DNA from: Linum tenue
Taxonomy: Eukaryota; Streptophyta; Magnoliopsida; Malpighiales; Linaceae
DNA: 64,000 nucleotides
Assembly: GCA_946122785.1 (NCBI GenBank)
Contig: CAMGYJ010000003.1
Span: 26,801,811 to 26,865,810, forward strand
Direction: 5' to 3'
Below the pieces are notes generated by a model that was not told where the DNA came from, searched no databases, and worked only from the letters and a program-made list of their open reading frames with translations. Position 1 is the stretch's first letter; every line of letters begins with the position of its first letter. Positions 23,168-33,265 of this stretch are shown one piece after another. Both the position numbers and the translations under genes were made by a program.

Positions 23168-25250
23168 CCTACTTCCTCTTCTCTTCTTCTTCAAACGTAG
23201 CATTATAACCTCTTTTGGGTTGCTCGGTAGAAACCTATTTCAGGCACTCAACATCAGCTTCAACTGCTCTGCAAGTGTTAAAGAATTGAATTAGACGAAT
23301 CCACAAAGATGAAGTAATAATCAACCAAGATAAAGGCACAAATACAAAACGCAACTATCATGATAAAAGTTGATGCAAAACAAATACAATTAAAGCAAAT
23401 AAGGCTGAGACATGTTGCATAGGAGCTCTAATAACAGGTTTGCTGCTGGATTATATTAAATGTCAAGAGCTTACCGAGCGAGTGATTTAGTAGTCTGGAT
23501 CACATCTCTACTACAAACACAAACAATGACACTAAGGAAGGAGATCAGGGCAGATACCAAATAGGTAAATCATAGCTACGTATGACATGAAAGATTGTTG
23601 GATCTGGATCTTACAGATAAAGATGGGTGAAATACCAAGGAGAGTATATCTTTGGGGGGAAATCTATATACATCCAACCTCAGCTCCCTTGTTATTTGTT
23701 AAACCGCTGATGTCCCCTGAAGATTGAGTGAAACATAGGTTGTGCGCGCCAATCAAGCAAAACCCCAAAAATAAACACAAATGTTGTGACATCCTATGCC
23801 CGAGAAGAAGAAGAAAAAAAAAACCCAGCTGTCATGTAAACAAAACGAAAAAAGTAAAATAAAATGCTCGTGAAAAACAAAAGAAGCAATCGGGCGCTAG
23901 AAATGAACAACAACTATCAACTACGGCAAGAAATATGTAGGCTGAAACCATAAGAAAAGGGAAATGATCCATAAGATCCACACACGCCGTTCCTTATTAC
24001 TACTATAGAAGAAACTGGATGAGTCTAATAGAAATGGTATTTGTGATAAAAGAAACTCATAAAAAGAAGCTGGTAAAAGAGATCTCTTCAAATGTTCTCG
24101 AAAAATTGAAATCACCAACTGAAAACAAAGAAAGTAAAAGTGAACATAAGTTTGGTTTCTTTCTAACGCAACGACAATGGATAATTCATTAATTCTACTA
24201 TAAGAGCAAAGAATAGTGAGAAGCTACAGATAAAGAATAGTGAGAAGCAAAAAATCGCTCTACTTACAACAGAGAAAAATTACGCCTATGCAGTTCAATG
24301 AAGTGTCTTCAGTAATGTTGTTCAAGCAAAAAACCGATCTACTGACAGCAGAGAAAACTTATGGCACTGTAGTTCAAGGCTTGTTTAGAAAACAAAAACG
24401 TAAAGCAAACAAAAAAGAAAATAAGGAGCCTAAAATAAGATTGGGAAGGAGCAGACAATAGAACAGTCTTAAACTATAAATGGTTTATAAAAGCACCCAC
24501 ACGAATCTCATTGAGCAAGAAAAAGGGTCTTCACCTAAATAGCTCCAATAATAAACTTGTAAAACTTCAATTCCTATCTCGTCCGTATTGATCTTATTTA
24601 AAGTCAAGCAAGCAAAGCATGATTAATTAGTTGCACATTAGTGTGCAGGAAGTTATTATCCCTCATAACTACTTACTTTGTAGATAAGTGAGAAACTACC
24701 ATCTTTTCAAAGGCAAAGACATCACAACAGTAAGAAAATGATGTAAAGGAGAAAATAAAACACGACCGACCATTAAGGAACCAACGATACTGGAAGAAAG
24801 GAATCGAAACATTGAAGTTTCAACTGATCATGATGAGGTAAGGAGAGGACAGTAGACAGTAGGGTCAAAAGTACAGCAAGAGAAATGTATGAATTGTATT
24901 GCTAATCTTTTAGCTTACGAATCGAAACAAACATGGCATATGTTTATAGTAGGTGTGCGGTTGAATCAGGGTTTTCGCTTGCCTACGGTGGTCAGGAATG
25001 AATGAGCCTTGTAAGTTTAAAAGAAACAACAAATGAATTTGGTTAGTGTGAAAGCATAAGCAACAATTAGGAAAGGTTCAAACTCGATGATCATTTCTTT
25101 CTATAGTTACATTTTTTTTCAATGTAATCACAAAGAAACAAAGTAGAAATGTCAATTGTTGTACTCTGTCCATTCTTTAAAGACTAAAAGCAAGCCAAAA
25201 ACTTAAAGTCAAGTAAAATAGGATGGACTCACTCTGTATGTGGGGAATCT
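23168..25250. other. AT-rich spacer, no gene recognised
   Basis: This is the locus continuing from 12056 on the other side of the copia insertion. No domain, RNA gene or clear transposon end is visible. Short open frames here (for example 24240-24461) have lysine-rich low-complexity content. Confidence 0.5.
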
Positions 25251-25257
25251 GGCACCA

Positions 25258-26417
25258 ATTGTGAGGAAGGAGTCAACCATTTAGTGTTCCTTTGAAATTT
25301 GCCATCTGCTCATCGTCCATGTCCAAGCCAAGCAACTGCAGGTGGGAAGTGGGGCTAGTAAAATGACCGTAAATCACCTAAGAGGAATTGATGAACGTCA
25401 ACACCATCCTTGGAGGCTTCTTCACTTGCAGCTGCCTGTACCTCTGCAACAAATAGCAGAACATCAATTTCTTTGAACTCCCTAAAATTCATAAAACCAT
25501 CATAAATCCTCCTTCACCAACCTTATATGAGCTTGAATGACACTCAGTGACCTCAATTTCCTGTAAAAAACACAACCATGAAAGTAATTAAGTAAGAGTT
25601 GCTATGGCTATGATTCAATGAAAGTAAGTGAGAGTTGCTTCTTTTTGCCTCAATTCAGCTGCTTCAGCTAGGAGTCTTTCAGCCTGATCAAATATGAAAA
25701 ATCCAGATCCACCAATCTTCATCTAATTGAACCAAACTAAGCTGAGGTAAGCAAAACCCAAGTCCGGCGAGGAAGTCAAGTCTTAGTTTCTCACTCCTTA
25801 ATTCTTTCGACTCAATCAAGATGAAGAAAAGATAGAGAGTGAAATCTGGGAGAGAAAGGAGCGTAAGAATAAAATCCAACTAAAACTTCGACTACTACCT
25901 CCAAACTGAGGAATCTTTGATAGTACTACCTCTAAAATGACCCACCTATGTAAATAGCTAACCAATCTGTTGAATATGTAAAGAGCTAATCAGAACGATT
26001 CCACCATTTCTATACCTTTCACTGTGGATGCTGCGGGACTCTGCTCTGGTCTTCGTTGGATGTGATTCTGACCGCCGCGGCCGCCGTCCTCTCCAACCTC
26101 TTCCCGACCCTCTTCGTTTGCAGACCCCCCCATAGTCCTCCATCCACCGCTTCTGAAACACTTCACCGGCGTTCACCAAGAGACCAAGGAATTTCTCCGA
26201 CGTCCAAAAGCTGGAGCTAAAACTGGAATGGGCCAGGCACATAAGAGAATAGCTCTTTGGAACGAAAGGAGCGACGATAGGAGTGAAGGAAGCATGGGAG
26301 GTGGCGTGCGAGTGCAGCTGTTAGAGTGAATCGGAGGAGGTCACTCTTCAAGTGGAGTAAGGGGAGGGGCGTACGAATCATGAGCGGTGGCGTGGCGAGT
26401 AGGAGTGGAGTGGCCAT
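25258..26417 (-). pseudogene. Decayed minus-strand gene remnant, identity unknown
   Basis: Several exon-like pieces read on the minus strand. A possible N-terminus MATPLLLATPPLMIRTPLP at 26417, Ser/Leu-rich like a transit peptide, is followed by a coiled-coil-like piece AERLLAEAAELRQKEA (about 25680-25630). Then come EIEVTECHSSSYK (25562-25524), preceded by a TTTTTTACAG acceptor and followed by GT, then VQAAASEEASKDGVDVHQF (about 25449-25390), then LLGLDMDDEQMANF ending in a stop near 25280. The coiled-coil exon has no usable donor, and the last junction would need an intron of about 45 bp out of phase. I do not recognise the family. A broken gene is more likely than an active one. Confidence 0.35.
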
Positions 26418-26934
26418 GTGAATGGTAAAGTGGGGTTTTGTGGAAAGAGCTTAGAGGCAGATCGATATGGTGAAAGGACTATAGGACAAAAAGGTTACCC
26501 CATGCTTGAGGATTTTGTAGTGAGGCACCGGCGGGAAGATTCAAGACTCCTCTTTTAGTAAACGACAAAAAGTGAAACAGTGTCGACAAATATGCCAATA
26601 AAGCATAGGCAGCTTTTATATACTAAAAGAAAAAGAATACGATGGGAGGAGCAGGTGAAAATACATGTTTGATTGGTTGTAACCAAGTATATCAAGTAAA
26701 TTTGGTAGGTTCCTAAATCGTGGTCGGTGGCCAAAGACAAGAAACAACTCAAACTAGGAAGGTAAGGGCATGAAGAAAACAATATGAGAACACTTAGGCT
26801 AAATGAACAAAATGTCAATACACCACTAACCATCCAATCAAATTCCTCCATCTTGACAACTAACATGCTTTTAGGGTCAAACATATGCATTCAAGTTTAA
26901 TAACCAAACATTGATTCAACAAAATACAATTCTT
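26418..26934. other. Intergenic, no feature recognised
   Basis: No gene or repeat boundary is seen. The minus-strand frame 26555-26890 is hydrophobic and Cys/Phe/Ser-rich but resembles no family. Confidence 0.5.
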
Positions 26935-27893
26935 GTGGTTTGGACAATTCATCGAGCTTTTGGTGGGCATCTCACCGACAATGACAAGTGTCCCATATGC
27001 GAGTCAGAGATCGAAACTAATGTACATTGTTTGTGAGACTGCAACAATGTGAAGCAAATTTGGGAGAGAGTGGTTCCTCAGGAACTTCAGCAACCGTGCT
27101 TTACTGCAGATCAGGAAAGCTGGCTTGCCAAAAACTTGGAAAGAGATGACGAAGTAGAGAAAACAGGGGAGTGGAATAGCTTTTTCTCCCTCATCTGCTT
27201 GTACATTTGGAAGCACCGAAATGATTTCATATTCAAAGCTGCAAGGCTGTCGAGATCAACTTTGGTCAATTACATTGTTTCCAAAGCAAAGGACTGGGTT
27301 AAGACATGGAGATCGGCTACTGATAGGATGAGCTCCTCGCCCAAACCTGTGAGGGAAGAAAGGCTTATATGCTGGAATCCGCCACCTGCCGGATGGTGTA
27401 AACTAAATACCGATGGGGCAGCTCAGGGCAATCCAAAGCTTATGGCGGCAAGAGGCTGTATCAGGGACAAGGACGGAGAATGGCTTGGAGGTTTTTGCTG
27501 CAACATAGGCACCGGATCAGCCATACTCTCGGAACTTTGGGGCATTCATAAAGCCTTGGAATTAGCGTGGAGAATGGACATCCGTTGCTTGATTGTTGAG
27601 ACAGACTCCAAACTAGCACTACAATTGATTGACAGCTGAACGGATCCGGTTCATCCTCACGCCACCCTTTTAACCATGATTCGCAGGCAGATTGCTCAGA
27701 GTTGGATAGTTCGCTTGGTTCATACGTACCGTGAAGGGAATAGAGTCGCAGACTAGCTCTCGAAGCACAGTCTCGTCTATCCCTTTGGTACACATGAATT
27801 AAACGAACTACCAACCGATCTTGTGAGGCTTCTGAGGGAAGGCAACATTGGAACGAGCTTTCCTAGACAAGTCATTATCGACACAAGTTAAGT
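26935..27893 (+). pseudogene. LINE (non-LTR) remnant: zf-RVT and RNase H
   Basis: Translation shows the end of a plant LINE ORF2. A zf-RVT-like zinc motif (CPICESEIETNVHCL) is followed by the link WKHRNDFIF and an RVT_3-type RNase H: NTDGAAQGNP near 27405, ELWGIHKALELA near 27530, VETDSKLALQL near 27600 and a final Asp in YREGNRVAD near 27745. All four acidic positions are still visible. In-frame stops occur near 27037, 27637 and 27753, so the ORF is dead. The RT and endonuclease parts are missing, an unusual pattern for a 5'-truncated LINE only in that the RNase H end is well preserved. Confidence 0.88.
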
Positions 27894-28146
27894 GGTGTAT
27901 AGCTTGGTACTCTGTTTGCTTTATTTTGCTGTTTGGTAGCAGAGACTCACTGGGGCTGAACTCCGTAGGAGGTTTTTGGCGTCCTGTATAGTCTGCTGTT
28001 TTGTAACCTTTGTTCCTTGGCTTTCCCATATTCATGGTAAGCTAAAATCAAGCAAATAAAGCCTAGTTTCCTACCAAGACGTCCAAACCACATATATGCA
28101 TTCACAATCATTCAAATTTGAGTCACGTGACACACACTTCTCATGC

Positions 28147-28286
28147 CAAGTCCTAGCCATAAAATGGTTAAATACTTATTCTCGTTCACCCTACATTTCA
28201 ACCCGTTCAAGGATGACAAGTCCTGGCCCTAAAATGGTTAAATTCTTACTCTCATTTACCCCATATTTCAACCCGTTCAAGGATTA
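28147..28286. repeat. 70-bp tandem repeat, two copies
   Basis: CAAGTCCTAGCCATAAAATG at 28147 recurs as CAAGTCCTGGCCCTAAAATG at 28217, and each copy ends with TTTCAACCCGTTCAAGGAT. The copies differ at several positions. No coding context. Confidence 0.85.
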
Positions 28287-29357
28287 TTCTTTTGACAATG
28301 TGGCAAAATAAATTAGAATTTAAGCCTTTAGGATATGTCTTAATGATAGTATGTCACTCAAAAAACAATAAAAGATTAGCTGGAATAAGACAATGGAAGT
28401 TGTGGGTGCTTTGTGGTGGTTTGCAGTGGAAAAAATGAAGAAAATGAGGGGTTGAAAGTGTGAAATTGGGGAAATAGTGATCTCGATCGGGAACTTCCCC
28501 TTTTGTGGCCGATGACGAGTTCACGAGTATTTTCAAAGAGTTCACAGTCGTGATCTTTGGAATTGGATATTGATCTTTTGAATCAGGGCTTAAGTTCACG
28601 GGATTGTGGAGCAAGTTCACGAGAGTGTACTTCTTCTCGAGCCCGTGATATTTCTACTGTAGGCTAAATGCAAATTTTCACATACAACTACATGCAAACA
28701 TTCTATCAACAAGTTATCATCACCAAATACACATTCATACGTATCTTAACCAAGTAAGGTTCCATTCACTTTTGATAACGACAAAAGCTCCGCAAAATTA
28801 ATTTCCAATCATGCAAGTTCATTATTAAGAGTAGAGAAAAGCAGATGCAAATCAAATGTTGGGTACCTCCCAACTATTGCATCTTTAGGGTCGTTTCGCA
28901 GAACTCACCACCGTTTGGGAGCTAAGTGGATAACACTCTCCCAAACTCAACCCAGAGATTGTTATATGCTCCCTTTGATACAAGCCCCAGTGCCACCCAT
29001 GAAATCGAGTGGTTGGTGCAAACTCGAAACTCTCAATCGTGAGTGTCTTAAAGCGCTCCCCAATATCATATTCCTTTTTGATCTGGCCAAGCTTGACACT
29101 CTTGCCTTCTTTCATTTTGATTTTGCCCTTGAAGTTCGGACTCCATACCTCCAACATGAACTGCATTAACTTCTGATTCTTAACATTGTGCTCACTTGAG
29201 AATCTTAGCAATTCCTTCATCTTAATTCGTAGTGCTTCAATGTTCACCATTTTCTTGGCATCATTCTTCTTTTCAACATCCCACTCTACCCTTGGCTTGA
29301 TCTTGGATACCATATCAATGAACCTAATTTTTAGACGCGATTCACAGTCGAGTGCTA
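28287..29357 (-). other. Probable Ty3/gypsy-derived spacer
   Basis: A minus-strand open frame at 28885-29388 has no domain I can name. The GGGTACCTCCCAACTATTGC motif near 28860 resembles the post-gag/pol untranslated motif of Athila/Tat elements (compare 18279-18297). This suggests the MULE at 29367 landed in an old gypsy remnant. I see no gene. Confidence 0.35.
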
Positions 29358-29457
29358 ACTGATTCAGAGTTTTTTCCAGAAATAGCACCTTTTAAAAAAA
29401 AATTACAAAACTAGCACCCTTCCAAAAATATTTACAAAACTAGCACCCTTTTTTATT

Positions 29458-29835
29458 GACCGCACCCTTGTGGTGCGTTTTACAAATAAACCGCATCCTC
29501 CAGGTGTGTTTTCTATGTAAACCGCACCTGGAGGGTGCGTTCCATTCTGGTGGGCCTAAAACGCACTTTGGCCATGCTTTTTCAGGTCTAGCCTACATAA
29601 AACGCATGGCCGAGGTGCGGTTTAGGCCTGACCTACACAAACCGCACCTTAGTGATGCGGTTTATTCCTCCAAGAACAAACCGCATCTCTAAGGTGCGGT
29701 TTGGCCATGTAGAACGCACCCCCCAAGTGCGGTTTACGTGTCAATAATTTTCCGACACCCGACACAGCCATGCAGAGAATTGTGGACGTAGGGCTGCATG
29801 GCAGACTAAAACCGCACCCTAGAGGTGCGGTTTTC
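29458..29835. repeat. Left subterminal array of short palindromes in the MULE
   Basis: Nine spaced imperfect palindromes with the pattern AACCGCACC-n5-GGTGCGGTT, arms 8-11 nt and loops about 5 nt. Approximate positions are 29458, 29488, 29518, 29557, 29598, 29638, 29678, 29712 and 29807. Within arms, C/T and A/G vary at fixed places (CGCACC or CGCATC). The last copy (29807-29833) is nearly perfect. Confidence 0.9.
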
Positions 29836-29943
29836 CTCATTTTTTTCCCCTATATAAGACTTGCCGGAAAACCTCTACTCTTCACACCTCTCCTTCTCTC
29901 TTTCATTTTTCTGTTGTATGTCTATATTTATTTAGTGTTTTTG

Positions 29944-30119
29944 CCATTAACATTAACTCGTAAGTTTATTTTGTGTTACTTTTTATGCCATTAACATTAA
30001 CTCGTAACTTTATTTTGTGTTACTTTTTATGCCATTAACATTAACTCGTAACTTTATTTTGTGTTACTTTTTATGCCATTAACATTAACTCGTAAGTTTA
30101 TTTTGTGTTACATTTTATT
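29944..30119 (+). repeat. 44-bp tandem repeat, four copies
   Basis: Copies start at 29944, 29988, 30032 and 30076, each beginning CCATTAACATTAACTCGTAA. They are nearly identical; the fourth diverges at its end. They lie just upstream of the transposase start, in a probable leader or 5' intron that ends at GTGTGCAG before the ATG at 30179. Confidence 0.92.
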
Positions 30120-30178
30120 ATTATTTGTGATTTGTGATTTTTATGATATTAACTAAACTACGGTTTGTTTGTGTGCAG

Positions 30179-32191
30179 ATGGCATTCCGTCAGTTAACGC
30201 TTGGCTTACGGTGGAATGGTTACACGGAAGAGACCGGAAAGGGGGCCACCTACGTCGGTGGCAATTTTCAGAAAATAACGGTCGGTACCAGACCGAAGCT
30301 TGAAGACCTCCATCAAATATGCACTGACGTTACTTGCATGGATGGCACGAGAAGAGTAGATCGTATGGTGTACCGATACCCAAACAGAGCAACTGGGTCA
30401 TTGTGGCATGAGGAATATACCATAACCACTCAAGATGACGTAGATTCCATGCTCGAATTCTTGAGGTCCAACAAATTGGCCAAAGCCGAGATGTTCGTTT
30501 ACACCGAGCCAGCCGTTGGTGTTGGATGTCATTCTGTACACGGTCAAACATCTGGTATCCATGGTGGAGGTGAATTATATGACGATCATCCCTACCAAAG
30601 TTACCATGATCCTCATTCCTATTTTCAGTACCAAGATGGAGGGCAAGGTGCAGGACATCATCAATCTTTCTCGTCATATGAAGAAGAAGTTCAACCGGAC
30701 GTCCCCAACCAAGCCCAGTACAACTTCCTGTCAGGCAGCGGTAGTTTTCACTAGGGCTGGAAGTTTGGTACCGGTATTTGGGATATACCGAATACCGTAC
30801 CGAATTTGTTTATATTTGGTATTACCGAATATACGTATTATTTTGTGGGATTGGGATTGGGATTGAATTTCAATTGTTATTCGGTATTAGGGATTACGGG
30901 ATTGGGATCGGTATATACCGAAATACCGATCAATACCGAAATATAAGCTAGTGTGTATTTTATCCTCTCAACTAGACTCTCTCATTCAATACTACGCGAC
31001 CCTCAACCACCGAAAGTGTCATTTAATTATACATAGATCATTACATCACTATTTCACACTAGTATTAGTCGTCTCTCAACCTCAAATTCGTCAAATTAAA
31101 GATTACAAATTACAAGAACTTAAGATGTTAGCTCTAGGCAACTCAAGACTATTTGCTTAGTCTCTTTGCTCTAAATTAAACAATAAAATCTAATTTATAT
31201 TTTAATTATTAATTGCAAAGGTAATTAATTATGTGTTCGATAATACCGATTGGGATACCGAGGTACCGATTGGGATACCGAAATTATTTAGGGATTGGGA
31301 TTGAGATACCGAAATTATTTAGGGATTGGGATTGGGATTGATTTTAGGGTGTAATTCGGTATTCGAGATTTTGGTATTTGGTATTGGGATACCGATACCG
31401 TACCGATTTCCACCCCTAGTTTTCACAACTACCATTATGGAGCTGATGAAGGTGCCTTTCATGAGCAGGATCAGATGGAGGCTGCCACGCCAGCACCAGT
31501 CAGCGACCCCTCTGATGAAGAAGGAGAGAACAACGTCAGTGCAGATAGCTCAGACCCTCTTGAAGGTGCTGATGATTCAGCACCAGATTCAGATTCAGAT
31601 AATGATCATGATGTGGCTCCTGACCGTGTACTAGTCCCCTACTACACTCATATTCCAGACGACAATTGGATGGTCGACAGCGACATGGAGCCGCCAGAGG
31701 TCCCAATATGGGGCCCACTCACTGGGTTTACGAAGGGCCAACAATTTGGCTCGAAGAAGGAGGTGCGGCACGCCCTTGAGACTGAAGCAATGACTCGGCA
31801 TTTTGAATGGCACACAACTCATTCCAACACTAAAAGGCTCATAGTCAGATGCCGTAATCATCACGAGGGGTGCAATGTGAGGATTCGGGCCATCAACAGC
31901 AAGAGACACGGCAACTGGGTCATATCCCGTGCGGTCACAACACACACATGTGTGTCATCCATAACTTCCCAAGGCCATCGACAGTTGAAATCCAGGGTGG
32001 TAGCTGCAGCTGTCAAGCATCTGATTGAGGCTGAACCGGATCTGAAGGTGAAAGTCATAATCGCTGACATTGCAAGTCGTTATGGTTATATGATTAACTA
32101 TAAGAAGGTGTGGCATGGAAAGCAGAAAGCTCTGGCCGCCGTCTTTGGTGATTGGAGTGAAGGAAGAATGGGTTGTGGAGTGAAGAAATGA
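30179..32191 (+). pseudogene. MuDR-type transposase N-terminal part, split by hAT
   Basis: Coding pieces are 30179-30751 and 31427-32191. The first begins MAFRQLTLGLRWNGYTE and carries a Gly/His/Tyr-rich stretch. The second has an acidic linker, then the plant MuDR N-terminal domain: FTKGQQFGSKKEVRHALE, HTTHSNTKRLIVRCRN and THTCVSS, with the Cys/His pattern of that domain. It also has the following helical piece WHGKQKALAAVFGDW. Right after that the frame goes to GRMGCGVKK and stop. The DDE catalytic core and C-terminal zinc finger are missing. The hAT insertion at 30752-31418 (TSD GTTTTCAC) interrupts the coding region. Before the hAT came in, the ORF would have encoded a DNA-binding protein without catalysis. 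Confidence 0.85.
30752..31418 (+). mobile_element. Non-autonomous hAT element (667 bp), copy 1
   Basis: TIRs are TAGGGCTGGAA and, inverted at the right, TAGGGGTGGAAA. There is a perfect 8-bp target duplication GTTTTCAC (30744-30751 and 31419-31426), the hAT signature. Both subterminal regions are packed with GGTATTCGGTA-like and GGGATTGGGATTG motifs. No transposase. Same family as 56713-57325, there inverted. Confidence 0.95.
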
Positions 32192-32220
32192 GAGGGGGAA
32201 GGGGGGTATTTATACCCAAC

Positions 32221-32562
32221 AGATCGCACCCCTCAGGGGCGGTAGGGTAATTTTACCCCGTCGAAAACGCATCTCCCCGATGCGATCTCCGCGTCCCGAG
32301 GCGTTGAACGCACTGGAAACTGACGCTCCATTTTTCCAGGCGAGAAATCGCACCTCGCCAGTGCGTTCTACGATCCACCGCGCGGATTGCTGACGTGGCT
32401 ATGCTCCAGCCCGTCGGATCGCACCTCAATCGTGCGGACTGGAAGGCCGCTGGCCACCAAACGTTGAACGCATCTTGGGGATGCGTTTCATAATATGACT
32501 TCGCATAAATCGCATCTTAGGGGTGCGATTTATGTGGGAAACGCATTCTTAGGCTGCGTTCC
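32221..32562. repeat. Right subterminal array of short palindromes in the MULE
   Basis: At least seven palindromes of the same design as the left array, near 32221, 32264, 32345, 32416, 32466, 32508 and 32538. Arms are mostly ATCGCACC or AACGCATC against GGTGCGATT or GATGCGTTT. This side prefers TCGCA arms; the left prefers CCGCA. Confidence 0.88.
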
Positions 32563-32687
32563 ATAAAAATAGGTGCTAGTTTTGTAAATATTTTTGGAAG
32601 GGTGCTAGTATTGTAATTTTTTTTAAAGGTATTATTATTGGAAAAATCTCACTGATTCGCAGTCGAATGCTATGTCCTCCCACTTAA

Positions 32688-32837
32688 ATAGTTTGTGGAT
32701 GTTGGGAAGTGGGAGTGATAGTGTAATGTATATGCCTTTCTCCATTCTTAATGTCACTTACATAGTTTGTGGACGTTGGGAAGTGGGAGTGATAGTGTAA
32801 TGTATATGCCTTTCTCCATTCTTAATATGATTCAGTT
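32688..32837. repeat. 75-bp tandem repeat, two copies
   Basis: TAGTTTGTGGATGTTGGGAAG at 32688 recurs with one change at 32763, and both copies end with CTTTCTCCATTCTTAAT. The repeat sits just outside the right end of the MULE. Confidence 0.9.
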
Positions 32838-32967
32838 TCCACCCACATCAATTATAGTCGTTGCGGTTGGCAGAAAAGGACACCCAAGTATAATTAACGC
32901 TTTCATGTCACCCTTCATGTCCATTATAACAAATTCAGTAGGGTAGAAAATGAATACACCTTACTAA

Positions 32968-33260
32968 TGTAAGAGTGTGGTATAATATCCATAATAAATC
33001 ACTCCCAAGAACTCGAGTTATTGGGACCAACTGGTTTATGACATGGTATCTGAGTTGGTTTGCCAAGTGGTCTTGTGTTCGAATCTCCACAACCCCCCAA
33101 TAGTAAAAGTTGATTAAAACACAAGGTATGGTGGTCGCCTGTGCAAACTTCAAGCCCATGGGTTGGATTCAATATAAGGGGGAGTGTAAAAGAGAGGTAT
33201 AAGATCCATCATAACCTTCTCCCAACAACTCGAGTTATTGAGACCAACTAGTTTATGACA
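32968..33260 (+). mobile_element. TRIM: miniature LTR retrotransposon (293 bp)
   Basis: Two 76-bp terminal repeats, 32968-33043 (TGTAAGAGTG...TTTATGACA) and 33185-33260 (TGTAAAAGAG...TTTATGACA), are flanked by a perfect 5-bp duplication ACTAA (32963-32967 and 33261-33265). The primer site TGGTATCTGAG at 33044 is one base off the initiator tRNA-Met site, and ATAAGGGGGAG just before the right repeat is a polypurine tract. There is no coding capacity. All parts of a complete TRIM are present. Confidence 0.95.
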
Positions 33261-33265
33261 ACTAA

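Larger units (their letters stand above)
29367..32650 (+). mobile_element. MULE with truncated transposase and hairpin arrays
   Basis: The ends are GAGTTTTTTCC (left) and, inverted, GAGATTTTTCC (right), and the terminal inverted repeats run about 80 bp with shared blocks such as AAAACTAGCACC. The target duplication is 9 bp with one mismatch: ACTGATTCA at 29358-29366 and ACTGATTCG at 32651-32659. Nine bp is the Mutator signature. The order is left hairpin array, a 44-bp tandem repeat, a transposase N-terminal ORF split by a 667-bp hAT insertion, and a right hairpin array. The catalytic DDE domain is absent, so the copy is non-autonomous. Confidence 0.92.
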
